The notes under the pieces are model-generated. The model was not told the origin of the DNA. It saw only the letters and a list, made by a program, of their open reading frames with translations, and did not search any database. From Anarhynchus alexandrinus (lineage: Eukaryota > Chordata > Aves > Charadriiformes > Charadriidae), in assembly GCA_008711295.1 (NCBI GenBank), contig VUYV01000020.1:3769296-3833295 (forward strand): DNA of 64,000 bases. The letters run 5' to 3'. A program made the translations under genes and the position numbers. Below are positions 51,583-62,300 of the stretch, piece after piece; within the stretch, counting starts at the first letter, position 1; each line of letters begins with the position of its first letter.

Positions 51583-53400
51583 TTTTATTTTCATTTCATA
51601 CAACCATTTGGTTCCTAGCAGACATCAAATGAAATCCACGTCATCCCTAATTTCAGAAATTTCCATCTCATCAGCTTGTTTAAGTCTCCAGGATGATATT
51701 CTGGGGATTTGGGTTGGGTTTTTTTAGCAGGACTGTGTGCAGAATTTCACAGTGGAATCATATCCTGTTCTTTCAAGTAAATGGCATATATTTTTAGAAA
51801 AAAAGCTTATTCCGCTATTATAAAACATGTCAAAAAAATTAACTTACAGGGGTTACATATGCATATGCAGTTGCCTTTAATTATTCCCACAGGCTTCACT
51901 TTAAATTATGCAGCACCTTTCATTTCGCAGGCTTCTCTTTCAGAAGGCTCTTACTGCTCGCTGTTGTCCTCCTTACTGTCTGCTCTACCTGACGCGTGCA
52001 TCTAAAGCACAGTTGGTGCAGCTGCACATCACACTATCGCACGTTAATTTATGAGACAGCGCAGTTACTTGAGGTCTGTATAAACTTCTCAGTGTAGGGT
52101 TGCGAGACCGGGGAGGGCACTTCGCCATCGAAGCTAGCTCAGCTCCTCAATGATGTGTGAAAATATTTATTACACCCAGGTAAGTGGATATCTATGTGTC
52201 ATTTCAGCAGCCACTGATGTGCAGTTGCCTTCAAAAGTGGAACGAGAAAGAACCTCTACCGCACAGCAGCACTATAGAAAAACAAACAAATCCAGGGTCG
52301 TTGAGTGAGGTGCACACATGAAAATGGAGGCAAAGCAAAGGCAAGGCAGAAATTGGTCAGATTGTGTGTGGAGGACCTTGGGGTCACACGTGTGCATGAG
52401 CAATTAGGACACGGATTCAGGATGTAACCCAAAAGACAGAGCTGTCTTCAGCAGCTCTCAAAGCAGTAAAGGAGAAGCCATGGGATAATTTCAGAGGTCT
52501 CTTTGGCCGGCTGTGTAAGCATGGCAGTGGCTGGTGGCATCTGGAGGATGATCACAACCCAGCAGGTGCCCAGGCACTGGCAGCACCGCGCCGGGCTGGC
52601 TCCATCCCTCTCTCAGCGCCGGCCACTTGCTGACTCGCCATGGGGCTCCCTATGGGTCCCCGAGTCCTCTTCCTCCCAAATGCTGTGAACACCAGAGGTA
52701 ATTGCTGGGTGCTCATTTCATTTTTCTCAGTATTTGCAAATTTGCTGATGTGGATTGAGCCTCATTCATTAAAGCTAAATGAGTTAAAATAATGATTAAC
52801 AGTAATAGGCGTAGCTGTTAGATTGTGGACTTCATTACCTGGGTTCTTTGGCAACTATCCATTATTTTAAAACAGCATCTGTTGGCTAACTTCCTCTAAT
52901 CTTATATGAGAAAGTGAAAGAGATGTTTTCCTTATTAATAAAGAAAATAGTATAGGATATTGCTTTGGAAAATTCACAGCTGCATATGCTACTAATATTG
53001 ATGATGAACTCAACGGCTGAATTAAAAACAACCCAGATGTCATGTTCAAAGCGAAGCCGCAACATAATAAAAAAGTCCAACCACGCCACAGCGTAACAAG
53101 AAAAAAAAAATAATTACATGAACGTCTTTAAGAGTCTTCAGTACAACATAAATGTAAATGTCATTAATGGTTAATATGAATGTGCCATCTGGACAGTTGG
53201 ACGATGCAGATTCTGGCACTAGAGTTGTAATTCCTCTTGGAAAGCATGAGAAAACCAGAGACTTTGAAAGATGTTGCAAACAAAGTTTGACTAGATCTCT
53301 TCTGAATATACTGATTTTGGCTGTGAACAATAATCAGAGCAAAAACCTACAAAGTCAAGTCCTTAGCCTAAAAAGGCTTCCTCTTATTTCTGCAGACTTT

Positions 53401-54689
53401 GGATCGGGGTTTAAAACACATTAGTGATACAAGATCTGTATAAGTGTAACCACTGAAAAATAAGTGAAATGCCTTTTTACAAGATTTTTTTCTCATGCAT
53501 TCCAAAAAGGTCCGTATTTCTTGATTCCCACTTTATACCTAAAATCCTGAAGTGAAAGACAGTTTGAGGGAAAGAGAGAGCAAACATCTAAATTTTCCAG
53601 ATTATTTTAAAAATAATTACTGTTTGTTACTTAGGTTTCAAAGCAGACCACAGAACAGCAAATAAATGAAAAACAGGTACTTTTCTTTTCCCCAAGAATG
53701 TTTTTTACTGTACATTTTGTAGCAAAAAAAAAGAAAATAAAGGAAAAAATATTCTGATCACAGGGATGTCATTTTCTAAAACTCCAAGTAGGAAACATGA
53801 CGAATACAAGATCAAGTACACAGCCATGTCACAATATATTTCTGCACCTTTAAAAAAAATATACATAGAGTTTTTTCATGTGTTCTTTTCTCTGTGCCTT
53901 GCACCCTTTCTCCACATGTCTTTTACAAAATCATAGTAACAATGTGCAATTTCAGAATGGTTCCCAGCAGCTGATCATTGGGAGCCAACAAATAAATAAA
54001 CGAATGAAAGGACAGTTGCAGTAGCCACCAGAATGCTGGAAATCACAGTAAGGTTGTCAAGGACAATGAAGTCAGCTGGGTGGGCCATGTGCATTTCCAC
54101 AACCACAGCAATGCTCCCCCAAAACGAATTTGAGAATGAGTTTACAAGCCCTAAAGAGCTCCTGTTCGTAGTTAGCCAGTACCTTAGTGAGGGTGAGATA
54201 CAGGGGGGCAGGAGTACACTGGGGACGGGGGAAGGGCTATCTGTAATGCGAGGGACACATGGGTGACCCCCTGCTCTGAGACACTCGAATTTAACTCTGT
54301 TTCCATGGTTAATTTGGAACATACCCAATCCCCTGAAATACACAAACACTTACATTTCCTGTGATGCTACTAATACAGCCAAGCCGTGTCATGGCGACTG
54401 TACAAACAGAGGGCTTTTGTCACAATAGGGTGAAAGTCTGTGTTTTCTTTGTCAGTGGGATGGAGTGACAGTGTGACCTTTGCCAGAAGTCATTGGCATT
54501 CACAATATTGAGAGTTCATGGGAGCTACTTTTGTTTTCCCTTTCTCTATCCTTTAATAGGAAAACTTGATGACTGTGTTTCCCATCTTTGATAGCAACAC
54601 CCCTACAGGTATCAATAGGTGCTCCAATCTGCCTTAAGCATTGACAAGCAGACACTATGAAGAAGATGGAAGAAAGAGGATGATTTTTT
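53401..54689. other. Downstream flank of LRFN2, possibly further 3' UTR
   Basis: AT-rich sequence past the first canonical AATAAA of LRFN2. If a distal polyadenylation site is used, part of it is transcribed. The minus frame at 53975-54349 (124 codons) shows a hydrophobic stretch but matches nothing I know. Confidence 0.4.
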
Positions 54690-54695
54690 AAAAAT

Positions 54696-54701
54696 TTATT
54701 A
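54696..54701 (-). terminator. Candidate polyadenylation signal AATAAA for LRFN2
   Basis: The plus strand reads TTTATT, which is AATAAA in the sense of LRFN2, about 830 bases past the stop codon. It is the first canonical hexamer I noticed downstream. A variant ATTAAA lies nearer the stop. Confidence 0.3.
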
Positions 54702-55144
54702 GCCCCTAGATTTAATTTTTCCTAGGACATAAAGGGGTTGTATTGGAGGTGGGTTACACAGTACATCAGAAATTTGACCTTTGTACATATACTCCTTTTC
54801 ATCTGGGAGATTTGATGAGACTGAAAACAAAAAATGCATGGAAATGTACTTTCTGCTGTGGGGAAAAAGACAACTCAAAAGCAGTAACAAGGCAAAACAG
54901 AACAGAAATCATTAAATCCCAACCAAAATCCCACTCAACAACAAGTATTGTTTTCCCAGATGTCACAGTTAACACCATGAGATAATGCTGAACAATTTTC
55001 TCTGATCTCTCCCTGTGGATGCCCTGCTTGCACTTTTGAGAAAGTCACTTGCAATGACATCCAGATTTAACCTAGCACCACTCTTGTATCCACAGAAGTG
55101 TTTATCTGTGGTTCTGTGGTTAAAAGAAAAGAAAGAGGTGCCCT

Positions 55145-55164
55145 AAAAAAAAGGGGGGGGGGGG
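55145..55164 (+). repeat. A8G12 homopolymer pair
   Basis: Eight A followed by twelve G on the plus strand, within the probable LRFN2 3' UTR (C12T8 in the message). Confidence 0.9.
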
Positions 55165-55218
55165 AAGAAACCCTGTAAACTTAAATTTGTGCTGTTAAAC
55201 CCCTTTTCATCCTCCTTG

Positions 55219-55224
55219 TTTAAT
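55219..55224 (-). terminator. Candidate variant polyadenylation signal ATTAAA for LRFN2
   Basis: The plus strand reads TTTAAT, which is ATTAAA in the sense of LRFN2, about 310 bases past the stop. It would give a short 3' UTR. The motif is common by chance in AT-rich DNA. Confidence 0.25.
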
Positions 55225-55533
55225 CCTGTGTGTCGGATCACCAAGAGTCTCAGCAACTTTTGGATAAGCAATGCTAAATGCAACTAGTAAATTCCTTGAA
55301 ACGTTCACGCATGGTTTAGATGGGGCCAGAGAAGGATGGTGCCACACGTGCCTATTCACATTTCATGACCCTCTTTCTCTTTTAGTATCCCTGTTACTTA
55401 TTCGTTTACCTATCTTTTTGGCCAGTAAAACTGAAAACATTTCCTCCCCTCTCTTTCCAAACGCATGGCCCTGCAGCAAACCACGCTTTATAACACATGA
55501 GGGGAGAAGAGGAGGGGGGGTAGACACTGATAT

Positions 55534-56452
55534 TTACACTGTGCTTTCCATTACCCACTCTGAGCTCCCGAAAGTCCCTTTTGCCCCTGTTAGGTCATTG
55601 TCATCATACTGCAAAAGCATGCCGTTCACCGAGAGGCTCCTCTTTGTCCAAATGTTTGTTATCTTTTTTGGGTAGGTGCAACACTGAGCTGTGGCGAAGT
55701 CCCCCATGTCAAAAGAATGGCTACGTTTAGTTTTGCCCTCCAGAGGCAACATGAGGAGGCTGCGAAATTTGGACTCCGGCTGGCCCAGCAGTGGCTCTTT
55801 GTCCGAGTGGCGGGCCACTGTGGAAGTTCTGGAGTCTGTCATCTCCTCCTTTTTCTGACATTTCAGTTCCAGGGAGGCAAAAGCTCCCATTAGCCGGTCA
55901 ATGTTGTGTTTTGACCTGGAAGGAGGCCTCCACTTACTGGACAATGTGCCCTGCTCACTTTGGAGGCTATAGTCATCACAGTCGCGGCTATTTGCAGAGC
56001 TGGAGGAAGAGGAGATGCTGCTCCTCGCAGACCGACAGTTAAACTCCATAAGTTCATTTCTCACCACCACTTTGGGATTGACTTGGGGCAAGACTCCGTT
56101 CTGAACAGGTTGTGCTCCGTTTGTCTGTGAGTAGACGTTGCTGACGTTCGACATCTTCCCCTGGGAATTGTTACAGACCTTATAGCGCACCATGAGTATT
56201 ACAATGAACACCAACAAAGTTGCCACAATGATGCCTCCGATGATCAGAATCATGGTCCCACCCAGGAACTGGCTGTGCATTGACTGGCACTGAGGGTAGT
56301 CCTCTTTGGTGAAGAACTGGGCACATCCCACAATATTGGTGGCAGTAAGGGTCGTGGCTGTGTCATCCCACATTGCCAGGACACAGAGGTCATAGCCTGT
56401 TCCAGAAACAAGGTTGTTTACAACAAAGGCTTTGTTTGTAGCTGGAATCATC
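55534..56452 (-). CDS. LRFN2: LRFN2 (SALM1) last coding exon, partial gene
   Basis: This exon encodes the C-terminal 305 residues, counted from an internal Met, of a leucine-rich-repeat and fibronectin-III synaptic adhesion protein. Residues 8-48 are the end of the FN3 domain (motif [17 protein letters not shown]), followed by a short stalk, a transmembrane helix at about 64-88 ([19 protein letters not shown]), and a roughly 217-residue cytoplasmic tail. The tail has a Ser-rich run near residue 146 and blocks such as [23 protein letters not shown] and [14 protein letters not shown]. It ends in ESTV, a class I PDZ ligand. In the family, LRFN1, LRFN2 and LRFN4 carry this ligand and bind PSD-95-type scaffolds, while LRFN3 and LRFN5 lack it. 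The tail blocks match LRFN2 as I remember it, not LRFN1. The LRR, Ig and first FN3 parts are on exons beyond 64000. The exon starts one base before the ATG, in phase 2, so the preceding codon is probably Arg split across the junction. The stop is TAA at 55534-55536. The frame is intact. Confidence 0.93.
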
Positions 56453-56490
56453 CTTTAAAAAGAAGAAAACAAAAAGAGAAAAAACAAATT
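56453..56490 (-). other. Splice acceptor and polypyrimidine tract of the LRFN2 last exon
   Basis: Read on the minus strand, a run of about 35 mostly T/C bases leads to AAAG, then the exon begins with G-ATG. The AG occupies 56454-56453. The codon immediately upstream in the exon frame, 56457-56455, reads TAA, so the open frame cannot continue into this sequence. That supports an intron boundary here rather than a start codon at the ATG. Confidence 0.8.
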
Positions 56491-58879
56491 GGTTAATCTT
56501 CACACTAAGGGAAAAGAGAACAGACATAAGAAGAGTGTGGTGTTTACTGTGCTGGGTACTGGCAGAGACACATCAGAGCCATAAAATTCAAACAAGCATT
56601 CAAGCTTCCCAGCTCCTGTGGGTCCAACATCCCAGCATTCAGTAATGCACAAGTTTTGAGGGCCATCTCCCAAATGTGCAACAAAGGGAATAAGAAAAAG
56701 CAGACCAAACTAGTCCGGGTTTTTTTTTTTTCTCCTCACTTGCTTCTGTCCTAATCTTAAATATATTAAAATCTGAACAAATACCTCAGAATAAAAATAC
56801 GTGCCTACAAAGAACAGTTCTTTCTGAGTGTGCAAATGACCCTTGCACTTGCTGGGTCTGAACCTGTTGGTTGCCACATCGTTTCACAGGTGCCTGAGCA
56901 TTTACTGTGGAACATCAGCAGGTCGCTTACCTTGTGAAGACAAGGGGCTACATTTAGTTTTCGCATTCCCTGAGAGTGTAAGGTAGGCAGCCACTTCCCT
57001 CTCCACTCCCCCACCTACTTTCCCCATCCTCCTACTCCCCGGTGTGGAAAATATCTCCTACAAATGCAGCTACCGTCTTCTTTGCCAGAAATTTCTCCCT
57101 GCAACCACCTTCCTCTGTGTGAGTGAAAAAGAAATGCTGTCATCAGCAGTATGAACCATGGAAGCGTGAGGAGAGGTAGAAAGATGCAGGGATGGAAAAT
57201 ACAAGGTTTCTTTAAAAGAAAAAAAACCTATTCAAATACAAATCCATTTTCAAAAACAAAGTGCTCCAAGTTTGGTCATTTACGGCTATTATTCTTTGCT
57301 GCCAGAAAACTTAAGCAGTCATTTGAACTCATGCAATATTAGAGCATCACTAGCATTCGACATTAGCAGATGGGAATGAACATGGTCTACCCCCACTTCA
57401 AACTGGTGAAAATTGCAGCACATTAGTGGAATACAGTGGAGAATCCCAGATTCGGGGCCTGGTGGGCAGCCAAGGATAAAACCAAAGAGACAGCCCATGC
57501 ATGTTTCTCTTTACTTCCACATAACAGTGAGAGAAAAAAGCTGAAATCAAAACCAGCCCATTCTGACCTAGAGCTGCAGATCTTTAGCACCGGCAACGAG
57601 GGAGCCCTACAGGCACTCACACCACACAGCAAGCTGGTGTGACTGTCCCTGGGACGGCACGGCCCGGCCGGAGGAAAAATGCATACTCCTTGTGGCAGTG
57701 CCAGGCTTTCTCAGCCTCGAATCGTCGTCACCGCTAGCCTAAATTGCAGCTCTGCAGAGGCCCTCCCGTGCAGTGGGAGAGAATGGGGCTGCACAGAGAA
57801 GCAGCAACGTCAAGGCACTGCAAAGATGAGCTTCTGCATCTTTGCATTTATGCATTCACGCCACTTACACCACCCTTCAGTCTGGCCACAGGCGAGGATG
57901 TGGCTCCTTTTTAAAAAGCAAACAAACACACACACAAAAAAAATCTGTAAGGAAAAGAAATATTAGTGAGAGACAACTGGAATATAAATATCACCTGGCA
58001 GGTTTACTCAGTGTTATGTTTGAGATTCTTGGCACATTTATCATCCTAATGGAGATGTTCTGCACAGACATAGATGAGCTATTCAGAATAAGCCAAGAGG
58101 TGCTAAAGCAGCCCCCCTGGAAAAGTCCAGATACAGTTGCTAAAATGGTTTCTAATAGTCAAAACGGTTGGTCTCAAGTTATTTCTAATTGTTCTCCTCT
58201 CCCTGTGGCTCTGAGAACAACACATCACTGGCCACAGCAGCTGGGGCAATACCTGCACCCTGTTGAACTGTTCAAGGAATTTCATGTGCACGCACTAAGG
58301 ATGATATATGGAATAACAGAATACTATTGATCTTCAAACGCATCATCTTCAAACTCTTGAACGGTTTCGCCAATTGCTTCATATCTTTTCTGTATCACCT
58401 AGTGCTATACTCCGCTTTCCACCATCACTCCCAGCCACGTGCTTAAAAAATTCTGCAGTGTGTAAGTCCTTCAGAAATTATTTCACTGTGAAACCTCATT
58501 ACAAACAAGTAGCACTGTTAGCAGAAAGAATAGTCAGCCCTATAAACTAGGTCTCGGACTTGGGTCATAACTCTCGAAAACCAGAGCTATAGCACCATCT
58601 GTTAGAGTGGTTCCTTTTGCTTTGCAGTGATGAAACACAGAGAGACCTCTATATGCTCTCCAAGCAAACAGCAAACAACTGGGCTTTCAGAGTATATAGC
58701 TTTGCGCATATCTTACGCGTATAGAAACAGTCTTTCAGCCTGACGCAGTATGCCAATTTACATGGAGTGACCACTGATAACTTCAATCATTTACAACGTG
58801 TTTTCTTCAAATCCGATTACACACAAGCTTCCAAGGAAATGTAACTGCCTGGAATATTTCAAGGACTGGCAGGCGGTGA

Positions 58880-59300
58880 TAGTGGCACAAAAATGTAAAG
58901 CCAGTCCGTTTTTAAATGTACAGCAGTGAGGCCCCAACCAACCCTAAAGCTTGGCCAGGTTAACTGTATTGAAACTTGCCGTGAAAGCTCATCGTAGCCT
59001 TTAAAAGAAACTGAGTCATTTCTAAACTCAATCAGTCCTGGAAGCTACAGCTGTGATAATATTGGGACTAATAATAGCTTTATAAAAGATCACAGTTGCA
59101 ATCCCAATTACGGAAAAAGCAATCAACCCTCCCTATACATCTAAAATGAAGAATTTTGGATGTTTCCGTAAATAAACTTCAAATGTTCTTGAAAAATATT
59201 CAAATTAATGTTATTGTAAAAGAACAGCTGAGCATAGGAATAAGCACCAAGTTCAAGAGTACTAGGAGTTAAGTAATTAATCTCAGCCTCAGTTTTCTAG
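58880..59300. promoter_or_regulatory. Candidate intronic conserved element
   Basis: Inside the last LRFN2 intron; repeat-free, with homeodomain-like cores (ACTAATAATAGC, AATTAATG, GTAATTAATC) and CCAATTACGG. No open frame. Proposed from motif content only. Confidence 0.22.
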
Positions 59301-62300
59301 CTTGCAGGGAAGACGATCTTGTTTTCATGAAGTTGCCAAATTGTGAGAGTATTTTGGCATTCCTCCATGCTTTAGCCCACCCTCCCCAAACATACTGCCA
59401 GTCAGCTATGATGGATGACGTCTCTTAACGTTCCCCACACCTAAAATCGATGCAGACACATTTTCACTCTGGGATATTGATGACTCTTTGATTGTCCCCA
59501 ACATGTGGAGCTGCAAGATGCCACTTCAATCTTTGCTTTGCTGCCTAACAGGGGGAGTCTCTTCATGGCTGCTCTGTACATCTAGCACCATTAATCATGG
59601 ACCACCGTGCCCTGACATTGGGACTCAATAGCTCGGAGCTGCCACAAAACAAAAAAGGGGTCATTGAAACTGTGTCTAGGCAGAGATCCTGCAAGGCTTT
59701 GTTCGGTCGTCTCACCAGCTAAACGCAGAAAGTTGATTTCAGGTAGGGAGAATCTATAGCTTGGTTCACTGGAGATCAAAAACAGCTTTGGAAAGTTGTT
59801 AGTTTTTGAAACTCACAAGATCCCAGTGCTCACTTGTTTTAGCCCTCAGATAGCAAACATACTTAATTGCAGCAGTATCTTGAGGCAAGGAGCCTGATAC
59901 TGTCCTCCTGCTCCTCAGGGCAGTGTGATCTTGCAGAGATGCTTCTTATCACAGAAGAGGAATAGAGATCTGAATTTGATATTAGCATTTCTTTAGGAAA
60001 AAAAGAAGACTAAGAGTTCACTAATTGCAAGAGGAGATCAACCAGCGAAACACTTGCTTATTTTTAAACTAATGATTGGTTATGACAGGTTTTAATGTGT
60101 ACAGTTTAAGGAGCCCGGGAACAGTGAGGACTGGGAAAGCAAACAAATACTCAAAATATATTAACAGTGTAAAAGTAAATGTAGTCCCAGCTAGGACAAC
60201 AAGAAATTTGAAAATCTCCTTATGGATATTTCACTGTCCAGACACATAAAACACAGTAAATTCTTTTTTCTCTGGTTTATTTTCCTTGGCGTAGGAGGGG
60301 CAGGCAAATCTCTTCCACTTTGATGACAGGATTTCGTTACCTGATTCTTAAGTTGGTTTCTGAATCCTATCTGAAAATCAAACTACCCCAAGGAAAACTA
60401 TTCATATAAGAACATGGTTCTTGCCTCTCTGAAAATCTTGCTTCTAAGGAACACAATGAGCATAGAGGTCCTACAACTGACCTTACTTTACAAAAAAGGC
60501 CTCTTCTCTCACCCTTTGGCACAATAGCATCACTTATTGGAAGAGGAGCAGACCTACAGCCAGGATTGGGGCTTGGCATAAACGTCTGAAATAAAACAAT
60601 AGACAGATGCTCCTGTGAGAGTTTATGTGTGCTGAAGAGCTATGAAGCTGAGATGAAAGTTTGCAGGGCTTTTGCAAAAAATACATTCCCTTCAATCCAT
60701 GGAGATTTACATCTCGTTTCATAAAAACACAAAAATTAGACCATGAGGCCCTTTTTAAAAAAAAAGGAAGGATAATGCTAGCACCCTTCTTTGAAGTAAA
60801 CCTTATTTTCTACCACCACCACTAAAAAGTCCTTGTTACGTCCTTGTAGACACAACATATGGAAAGCAAGCAATTTTGTAATTACTCACTTCAGTGTGCG
60901 CTGATATTAAGAAAATTAGAAAATAAATTACTTAGAAATGCAGGAGAAAAAGGTTTGCTGCAGACTTCACTCGTAATCCCAGATGCAAGTGAGCACTGAA
61001 GCTTGCAGGGAGTGAACTGTGCTGAGAATTTAGGAGACCTGAGCTTTATTCTCTGCTTTATCAGTTGCAGTGATATCACGCTCTACTTTATCAGTAGCTC
61101 TCAGTTCCTGAGAAATCATTTTGCTGTGCTGTAAATCTCCTCATTTATAAAATGGGGATAATGCCAGCAATCTCCTTTCAAAAGAGGCCTGTAGTGTATG
61201 GAAGGAAATTAGTAGATATTATGATTACACTGTAATATACAAATGGGTTCTTTTCTTCTTTGTAGCACTGGGGATTAGCAGGAGTGAACTGCTGGTTAAT
61301 ATTGTGGTTATGCAAAACAGACAAATTAGAAAAAAGACAGATTAGGCTAATTGGCTGGGCAATTCTGTTCCTTTTCTCCATTGCAAGAGGAGTATGATAC
61401 CATCTTCTTTTAGCCTGAAACTGCTTTAATCGCAGAACTTGCAGGGAGCTGTAAAGGCAATTCCTTTGGGAAGGCACTTGCAACTCCCAAGACTCAGTTT
61501 TATCCTGACCTGCTAGACGATGTTGCTTTTCTCATGGTCCTGTTCTCGTATTATCCAGGGCTATATACTGCCTATATTGCAGTACAATTTCGCCTTTTGA
61601 AGTGAATGCTGGGATTTTGAAATGGAAAGTCATACAAATTTATTAAATGTTTGTATCTGAGGAAAAATACTAAAAAAGCCTAATTGCTTGGGTGGGAATT
61701 TTCTGTGCCTAAGCTTCTCAACCCAAACTCTTCCTGTGAGATTCTATGAGTACCTGGCGTGTCCCAGGGCAGACACCTCACAATAAATGGTCCATGTCTC
61801 TGCTGGTAAATGCTCTTTTCTTCCAGAGCGACTTCAGAAACCTGTATATCAAAAAGAGCCCTTTGCAATATTAACTCCTGAACCATGCTGGAAAAAGCAC
61901 GCAAGGAACTGTACCAAGGCATTAGCAGTAGAGCTGATGGGGTTCTGGTGAGTGGGAATGTTTCTGGGCCCTCATTAATTTACCAGCACAGCTGTAGCCT
62001 ATGCACTAATTATGAAGCAACTGCTAAGCAGCAGTGCTAAACATTGTCACTATGTACTGTATTTTGTAATGAAGAGGGGAAAAGGAAGAGGAAGAAGGGT
62101 GCCAGGGTGAAATAGCTAGCGTTGTGTAAAATCATATTCCATTTATTTAGCAGACTAACTTTCCTGCTTAGTAATGCCTTAGTGTGAAAATGTCGATCTC
62201 ACTGTACATTCCTATTCTTACACTTCCTCCTACACAAAGGTGAATTCACATGAGTGCAAAATATTATCCTGATTGCTCTCAGAACTAGAAATAAATCCAG

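Larger units (their letters stand above)
45561..53400. other. Intergenic DNA with no gene
   Basis: Non-coding DNA downstream of LRFN2. It contains a T17 run at 48724-48740, a CATA/CACA microsatellite at 51545-51582, and AT-rich motif clusters near 51.85-52.1 and 52.7-53.05 kb that could be regulatory. The 88-codon frame at 53158-53424 has no recognised homologue. Confidence 0.6.
54690..55533 (-). other. LRFN2: Probable LRFN2 3' UTR
   Basis: This is the sequence directly downstream of the LRFN2 stop codon on the minus strand. It has no open frame that continues the gene and no recognised repeat family. It contains an A8G12 homopolymer pair (C12T8 in the sense strand) at 55145-55164. Two possible polyadenylation signals lie within it. 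The true end cannot be fixed without transcript data. Confidence 0.5.

Noticed and set aside
53158..53424. 88-codon plus-strand frame downstream of LRFN2
   Set aside because: The composition is protein-like, but no homologue is recognised and a 94-codon frame overlaps on the other strand. Too weak to call.
53975..54349. 124-codon minus-strand frame with hydrophobic stretch, same strand as LRFN2
   Set aside because: It lies beyond the LRFN2 stop and has no family match. It could be 3' UTR or flank but not a supported gene.
56449..56451. Use of the ATG at the LRFN2 exon start as a translation start
   Set aside because: It sits one base after an acceptor site, and the protein begins in the middle of an FN3 domain. 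It is an internal Met of a longer protein.
57842..58330. 162-codon plus-strand frame in the LRFN2 intron
   Set aside because: It begins in a CA/A-rich simple tract and has no recognisable motif. It looks like a chance frame.
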